NCBI GenBank assembly: GCA_001940645.1
Contig: MDVS01000155.1
Coordinates: 1 to 9,589, forward strand
Source of the DNA: Candidatus Heimdallarchaeota archaeon LC_3
GTDB lineage: Archaea; Asgardarchaeota; Heimdallarchaeia; Hodarchaeales; LC-3
Length of the DNA: 9,589 nt
Direction of reading: 5' to 3'
Shown here: piece after piece, positions 6,641-9,589 of the stretch
Position numbering within the stretch: position 1 is the stretch's first letter
How the letters are laid out: the number at the start of each line of letters is the position of its first letter
The notes under the pieces: model-generated
Database searches by the model: none
The model's input: only the letters and a program-made list of their open reading frames with translations
What the model was told of the DNA's origin: nothing
Position numbers and translations under genes: made by a program

Positions 6641-7138
6641 TTATTGTACTGTTGATATCGGAGATTTTTCGCCAAAAGTATTACGTGCTAATCCACCTTC
6701 CAAAAACAAGGTCTTATGATCGTTATAAACTTGACCCAAGACATGTTCACCCTGAGGTACTAAAATAATCACGTTTTTGGAAATATTCTCAGCAATTTCT
6801 ATAGCAGTTATAATTTCATCAATTGCCAGATGTTCAAAAAGATGTGAGGAAAAATAAAAATCAAAATCATTTGAGGAGAAATGATTGTTCAAGTCGAGAA
6901 CATTAGCCTGAAGAAAATTTTTCCAATATCTTCTATCTTTTAAATCAACATTAACCTCACACTCAAACATAAAATTGGAGATATAAGCTCCACATCCCAC
7001 ATTAATACGTCTTCCCTCTCGGGGGAAATACCGTAATTTATCTAAAAGTTGTTGTCCAGGCATACTAGCGATTATAACTGTTGTTTCAGGATTAAAAAAA
7101 TTATATGGTTGTTCAATCTGAAAGTCAAATATACTCAT
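6641..7138 (-). CDS. Short class I SAM-dependent methyltransferase, putative
   Basis: This is a 165-residue protein with class I methyltransferase motifs. The glycine-rich SAM-binding loop is INVGCGAY (about 45-52). An acidic residue ends the next strand (VNVDL, Asp65). DFDFYFSSHLFEHL (91-104) matches the strand and helix seen in the Methyltransf_11-like group, whose members often show D-x-hydrophobic followed by H-x-x-E-H. The next strand, KNVIILVPQGEH, fits as well. The protein ends soon after it, so the last strands and usual substrate-binding part are short or absent compared with the roughly 200 or more residues common in the family. The substrate cannot be told; a nucleic acid or a small molecule are both possible. 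The ATG at 7138 has no close Shine-Dalgarno. The leader carries a tRNA-like fragment on the opposite strand. Confidence 0.7.
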   Translation of the reverse strand: MSIFDFQIEQPYNFFNPETTVIIASMPGQQLLDKLRYFPREGRRINVGCGAYISNFMFECEVNVDLKDRRYWKNFLQANVLDLNNHFSSNDFDFYFSSHLFEHLAIDEIITAIEIAENISKNVIILVPQGEHVLGQVYNDHKTLFLEGGLARNTFGEKSPISTVQ

Positions 7139-7147
7139 AACTAGTAT

Positions 7148-7183
7148 GCCACATCCTACGGAAGGTTCGGGGGTTCGAGTCCC
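7148..7183 (+). other. GC-rich tRNA T-arm-like fragment (possible att site or tRNA remnant)
   Basis: Positions 7169-7183 read GGGGG, TTCGAGT, CCC, which is the T-stem 5' side, the canonical seven-base T-loop and the start of the 3' side of a tRNA. The bases before it (CTACGGAAGGTTC) look like an anticodon-stem end and variable loop. The stretch is far richer in GC than its surroundings. After CCC it changes abruptly to AAAATATAATTATT, so the T-stem (only three of five pairs) and acceptor stem are not completed, and I can fold no anticodon or D arm upstream. It is therefore a fragment, not a working tRNA. Virus attachment sites often copy the 3' part of host tRNA genes. Confidence 0.5.
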
Positions 7184-7194
7184 AAAATATAATT
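7184..7194 (-). promoter_or_regulatory. Candidate TATA-like element upstream of the methyltransferase gene
   Basis: On the - strand AATTATATTTT lies about 46 bases before ATG 7138. A start point about 25 bases downstream would leave a leader of roughly 20 bases, as expected for an archaeal promoter. The only support is spacing and composition, in AT-rich DNA, so confidence is low. Confidence 0.25.
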
Positions 7195-7218
7195 ATTTAG
7201 CAACAATAAAAAGTTTCT

Positions 7219-7479
7219 TTAAGTCATTGAGAGTTTTGGTAAAATCATTAGATAAACTGGATGTCCTAACCCATTTTTACACACAATAGCATTATAATAA
7301 TTACAATTTCTACAATTAATATCTTTATCAATTATATCAGAAAGTTCTCCTTCAATCTCAAAATCGCAATTAACACATGTGTAAATTTTTTTCTTTTGTA
7401 ATTCTCGCATTTCATTATATGATTCTTTTGTCATTGATAAAAGATCTAGAGTTCCTTTATATCCTTCTCCGAATACCAT
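7219..7479 (-). CDS. Small zinc-ribbon protein
   Basis: This is an 86-residue protein with two cysteine knuckles, C35-V-N-C38 and C56-R-N-C59, separated by 17 residues, plus Cys67 and His73. That is the pattern of a compact zinc ribbon. The N-terminal third is helical and charged (LLSMTKESYNEMRELQKKK). An in-frame TTG at 7515 would give 98 residues and a hydrophobic start, but it would overlap the primase by 29 bases. ATG 7479, eight bases beyond the primase stop, is the more likely start, although neither has a clear Shine-Dalgarno. Small zinc ribbons in virus replication cassettes often bind DNA or act as transcription regulators. Which applies here cannot be told. It follows the primase closely and is probably co-transcribed with it. 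Confidence 0.65.
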   Translation of the reverse strand: MVFGEGYKGTLDLLSMTKESYNEMRELQKKKIYTCVNCDFEIEGELSDIIDKDINCRNCNYYNAIVCKNGLGHPVYLMILPKLSMT

Positions 7480-7486
7480 AATAAAA

Positions 7487-8287
7487 TCACAACCGATAAT
7501 TAAAAATACGATCAATTACACCTTCATCGACCATATGTTCAAATTTTTCTGGAGTTAGCCAACTGCGAATGAATTCCAAAGATTTTTCTTTACTTACTCC
7601 ACCATTTCGCAGTTGTCTTAACACCTTTATGCGAGAGAAATGTCCAGTATCGTTTGGAAGTCTAATATTCATATCGTATGGGTCAGTTAATCCTTTTCTT
7701 TTATTAATTCTAAATAATTTTTTATTATGTAATTTTTCCCAATGGGATTTTATATCTGATCTGATAATCGGTATTTCTAATGTATTCTCACCCAAAATAA
7801 TAGGTTCTAAAGATGTTTCAAATGTATTTGGATCATAATAACAAGCCATTTTATTAGATTTCGGATTTATCGTTCCTACAGCCCGTCTAAGATGTGTCAG
7901 ATCCGATGATATCAAATCAAATTGAATACCAGTCATCAGAGACAGATTTGAGACATAGGAATTAATTGTCACCTTTGCAAATCTTGCAGGTATTTGTTCT
8001 ATTTCCAAAAGCAGATGAAAATTATTTCCTGAACTGATAAAAGCTCGTCTTATATCACCCTGCTCCTCAAAATGATCATTTAATGCTCTATCGGGTCTCT
8101 TCTCCATTATATCGCAATCCAGAAAAATATGTTTCACTTCAGCATAAAACGGATGAATAAAACCATTAGGACTATCAAAAATATAATTACTTCTGTGGGC
8201 ATCATTTAATGTATTAAGTTTCAACCATTGTCGATAATTCGTAGTTTTTATCGTTTTTCTCATATTATCGGAATTTCCGACATACAT
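7487..8287 (-). CDS. Archaeo-eukaryotic primase (AEP) superfamily protein
   Basis: This 266-residue protein carries the AEP/PrimPol catalytic signature: motif I Asp57-x-Asp59 in IFLDCD; motif II SGNNFH at 86-91, ending in the conserved His; and a motif III candidate Asp124 in FDLIS. This last is followed by LRRAVGTINPKS, where primases of this group typically show an Arg and an R-x-x-G-x-x-N-x-K turn. These metal-binding residues would make RNA or DNA primers on single-stranded template. The length suits a stand-alone catalytic domain. No helicase or C-terminal primase domain is fused, and the last 60 residues are basic and helical. The start is uncertain: ATG 8287 is used here, while TTG 8296 has GGTGG four bases upstream and is an alternative. 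It lies between the nuclease and zinc-ribbon genes on the same strand. Confidence 0.75.
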   Translation of the reverse strand: MYVGNSDNMRKTIKTTNYRQWLKLNTLNDAHRSNYIFDSPNGFIHPFYAEVKHIFLDCDIMEKRPDRALNDHFEEQGDIRRAFISSGNNFHLLLEIEQIPARFAKVTINSYVSNLSLMTGIQFDLISSDLTHLRRAVGTINPKSNKMACYYDPNTFETSLEPIILGENTLEIPIIRSDIKSHWEKLHNKKLFRINKRKGLTDPYDMNIRLPNDTGHFSRIKVLRQLRNGGVSKEKSLEFIRSWLTPEKFEHMVDEGVIDRIFNYRL

Positions 8288-8329
8288 CAGTTTCAAATGT
8301 CCACCATATCCAATTTCACCAAATTTAAT

Positions 8330-9115
8330 TTAAGTATTATCTATCATTTGCAATGGAATGCTACATTTTGTACAAAGGTTTAAACTGACCCCAACCTTGT
8401 CACACTGTCCAAGCTTACCGAAATCACAATAAAAACAAGCGAACCCAGATTTCGCAATAAAGTGTCCACCACGAATACCCATTAAAGTCATGGACATCTT
8501 TTTCCTCATGGAATTCAAGCTTGTTTTATTTGGTTTCTTATAATAATTTTCATCTGGATGTTCCGCATAGATTATTCCAAATGCTGAGAAAACAATAGGT
8601 TTGACGTGAACTTCTGGACAACCTCCCTTTAGAACAAATTCATTACAATGACTACAATATTCATAATTCTCTGTAATCACCCAATATTCAAACGCCAACT
8701 GTTGTTTGTCAAAAGTGCCTGGTTTATTCTTATATTCAACCATCATAAAAGTTCCATCTCCCATATCGTCAATTCTATCGACAATACAAAGCCAATCGTC
8801 TCCCTCAAAGGTTTTCTCAACATGTAACGGTTTCCAAGGAATTTTTTTATCTTCGCAATATTCGTATCTTTCCAATTCAAATCCATGAAACCATTGAAAG
8901 CTCTCCTTATCAAATTTCTTATTCTTATCAGGTTTTCCATTCTTCCAATTATCGTGATAATGTTCGCAAAAACTATGAAAACTCAAGCCCTTCGTTTTAG
9001 CCTGTTTATTCACGTTGGATAAATCTTCAACATTTGTATTCTTGAGAAAAATCTGATAAGGACATGTATTATACTGTCTCAATTCAGACCAACTTATTTT
9101 TCCTTTAAAACTCAT
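8330..9115 (-). CDS. Cas4/RecB-like PD-(D/E)XK nuclease with Cys clusters
   Basis: This 261-residue protein has the RecB/Cas4 nuclease layout. SWSELRQYNTCPYQIF (8-23) is the typical N-terminal helix with Cys18. His47 lies in GLSFHSFCE. Asp113 in CIVDRID and E127-Y-K129 form the metal-binding core, and QQLAFEYW (138-145) is the QxxxY-like helix. C227-x-x-C230 and C238 near the end, together with Cys18, could hold a 4Fe-4S cluster as in Cas4 and AddB. Extra cysteines at 154, 157 and 166 (inserted knuckle) and at 248 and 251 (C-terminal pair) suggest additional zinc sites not usual in Cas4. It probably cuts or resects DNA during replication or recombination. No Cas1 or Cas2 is nearby, so a CRISPR role is unlikely. 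The ATG at 9115 overlaps the upstream TGA (ATGA). Confidence 0.8.
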   Translation of the reverse strand: MSFKGKISWSELRQYNTCPYQIFLKNTNVEDLSNVNKQAKTKGLSFHSFCEHYHDNWKNGKPDKNKKFDKESFQWFHGFELERYEYCEDKKIPWKPLHVEKTFEGDDWLCIVDRIDDMGDGTFMMVEYKNKPGTFDKQQLAFEYWVITENYEYCSHCNEFVLKGGCPEVHVKPIVFSAFGIIYAEHPDENYYKKPNKTSLNSMRKKMSMTLMGIRGGHFIAKSGFACFYCDFGKLGQCDKVGVSLNLCTKCSIPLQMIDNT

Positions 9116-9330
9116 AATTCGCTAAAACATCCTTTTCGTCTATTCCATCTAAATGAGAACTTCATTGGAAAAAAAGGAATAATACAAATATAAACTAAAA
9201 GTTCCTTATATGCAAATCCCTTATTATTTCCCCAATTATGTTTATCCCAGAAAACACCAATCCAAGCGTCTCTCTTCTCGAAATACCACCTGAAATTAAA
9301 TCTACTAATCATTTTTTTCACTTTTTTCAT
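9112..9330 (-). CDS. Small phage-type protein with aromatic WIGVFWDK motif
   Basis: This is a 72-residue basic protein. The pattern FRWYFEKRDAWIGVFWDK followed by a hydrophobic strand (VYICIIPFFPMKFSF) resembles small uncharacterised proteins widespread in tailed phages, in which a D-x-W-I-G-x-x-W-D motif is followed by a C/I-P-x-P-like strand. The function of that group is not known to me. ATG 9330 is chosen because GGTGAT, matching the anti-Shine-Dalgarno, ends four bases before it. An ATG at 9351 overlapping the previous gene's stop would add seven residues and is also possible. It overlaps the nuclease start by four bases, so expression is probably coupled. Confidence 0.6.
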   Translation of the reverse strand: MKKVKKMISRFNFRWYFEKRDAWIGVFWDKHNWGNNKGFAYKELLVYICIIPFFPMKFSFRWNRRKGCFSEL

Positions 9331-9343
9331 TTTAATCACCATT

Positions 9344-9589
9344 TTAATCATCTACCATTATTTCAAGAACATACTCTAAATATTCGAGCTGTTCAATACT
9401 CATACATTTTTCACAATATTTTGGAACGCTAGCTTCATCATATACTTCATTCCAATCAAGTTCAATTTTACAGCATAGACATCTTATAAGCATATCATAT
9501 ATTCCAATCAATATTTCATTGTGTCTACAACGTTTAGGAATATACACATTACCACCATAATTATGAACTTTAACTGGAAATTGATTTTT
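9344..9589 (-). CDS. Zinc-finger-like protein, 5' end outside window
   Basis: The frame is open from the right edge of the window to TAA at 9344-9346, giving 81 visible residues. A GTG at 9547 would allow a 67-residue product, but the frame above it continues without a stop (NQFPVKVHNYGGN), so the gene is probably cut by the edge. The visible part has C37-L-C-C40 and C59-E-K-C62, counted from the edge, 18 residues apart, which is a four-cysteine zinc-binding pattern. The tail is acidic and helical (SIEQLEYLEYVLEIMVDD). It could be a small DNA-binding or regulatory protein. Its stop lies just inside the possible 9351 start of the next gene. Confidence 0.6.
   Translation of the reverse strand, partial: KNQFPVKVHNYGGNVYIPKRCRHNEILIGIYDMLIRCLCCKIELDWNEVYDEASVPKYCEKCMSIEQLEYLEYVLEIMVDD

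Noticed and set aside
7101..7193. A complete tRNA spanning the methyltransferase start, with TTATATG pairing to AATATAA as the acceptor stem
   Set aside because: The acceptor match is six AT pairs in AT-rich DNA, the T-stem has two G-A mismatches, and no D arm, anticodon stem or T33-containing anticodon loop can be formed between them.
8330..9115. CRISPR adaptation Cas4
   Set aside because: No Cas1, Cas2 or repeat array is visible, and the neighbours are virus replication genes. Cas4-like nucleases are common in archaeal viruses.

Overview
The window looks like part of a tailed (head-tail) virus or provirus of a low-GC, AT-rich microbe, more likely archaeal than bacterial. The main reason is the replication gene set. 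A eukaryote/archaea-like type IB topoisomerase, an archaeo-eukaryotic-type primase and a Cas4/RecB-like nuclease sit together, with no bacterial DnaG, DnaB or integrase in view. Frequent ATA (Ile) and AGA (Arg) codons fit this but do not prove it. Type IB topoisomerases of the eukaryotic type are known from Nitrososphaeria (Thaumarchaeota), so a virus of that group is a reasonable but unproven guess. Several genes have clear Shine-Dalgarno sequences (at 1357-1360 and 5721-5724, for example), and TTG and GTG starts occur.

The left part (1-3918, + strand) reads as a late or virion cassette. It holds the 3' end of an unrecognised gene, a caspase-like (clan CD) cysteine peptidase, a small unrecognised protein and an 849-residue fibre or spike protein. 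That protein has a PA14-like domain and a long helical coiled-coil region. All four genes are contiguous or overlapping.

The right part (9589-3915, - strand) is a tightly packed replication and nucleic-acid cassette. In transcription order it carries: a zinc-finger protein cut by the window edge, a small phage-type protein, a Cas4/RecB-like PD-(D/E)XK nuclease, an AEP primase, a small zinc-ribbon protein, a short SAM-dependent methyltransferase, an unrecognised 294-residue protein, the type IB topoisomerase, an unrecognised CxxC protein and a thioredoxin/glutaredoxin-like protein. Most neighbours overlap or are separated by fewer than 50 bases. The two cassettes converge and their stop codons overlap by four bases at 3915-3918.

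The points most worth a second look are the caspase-like peptidase in a virion cassette, the very short topoisomerase IB with an HxxR motif resembling tyrosine recombinases, its coupling to the unknown 294-residue gene, and a GC-rich piece of tRNA T-arm sequence stranded between genes at 7148-7183. No stretch longer than about 100 bases lacks a gene, and I see no CRISPR array, rRNA, complete tRNA or insertion sequence.
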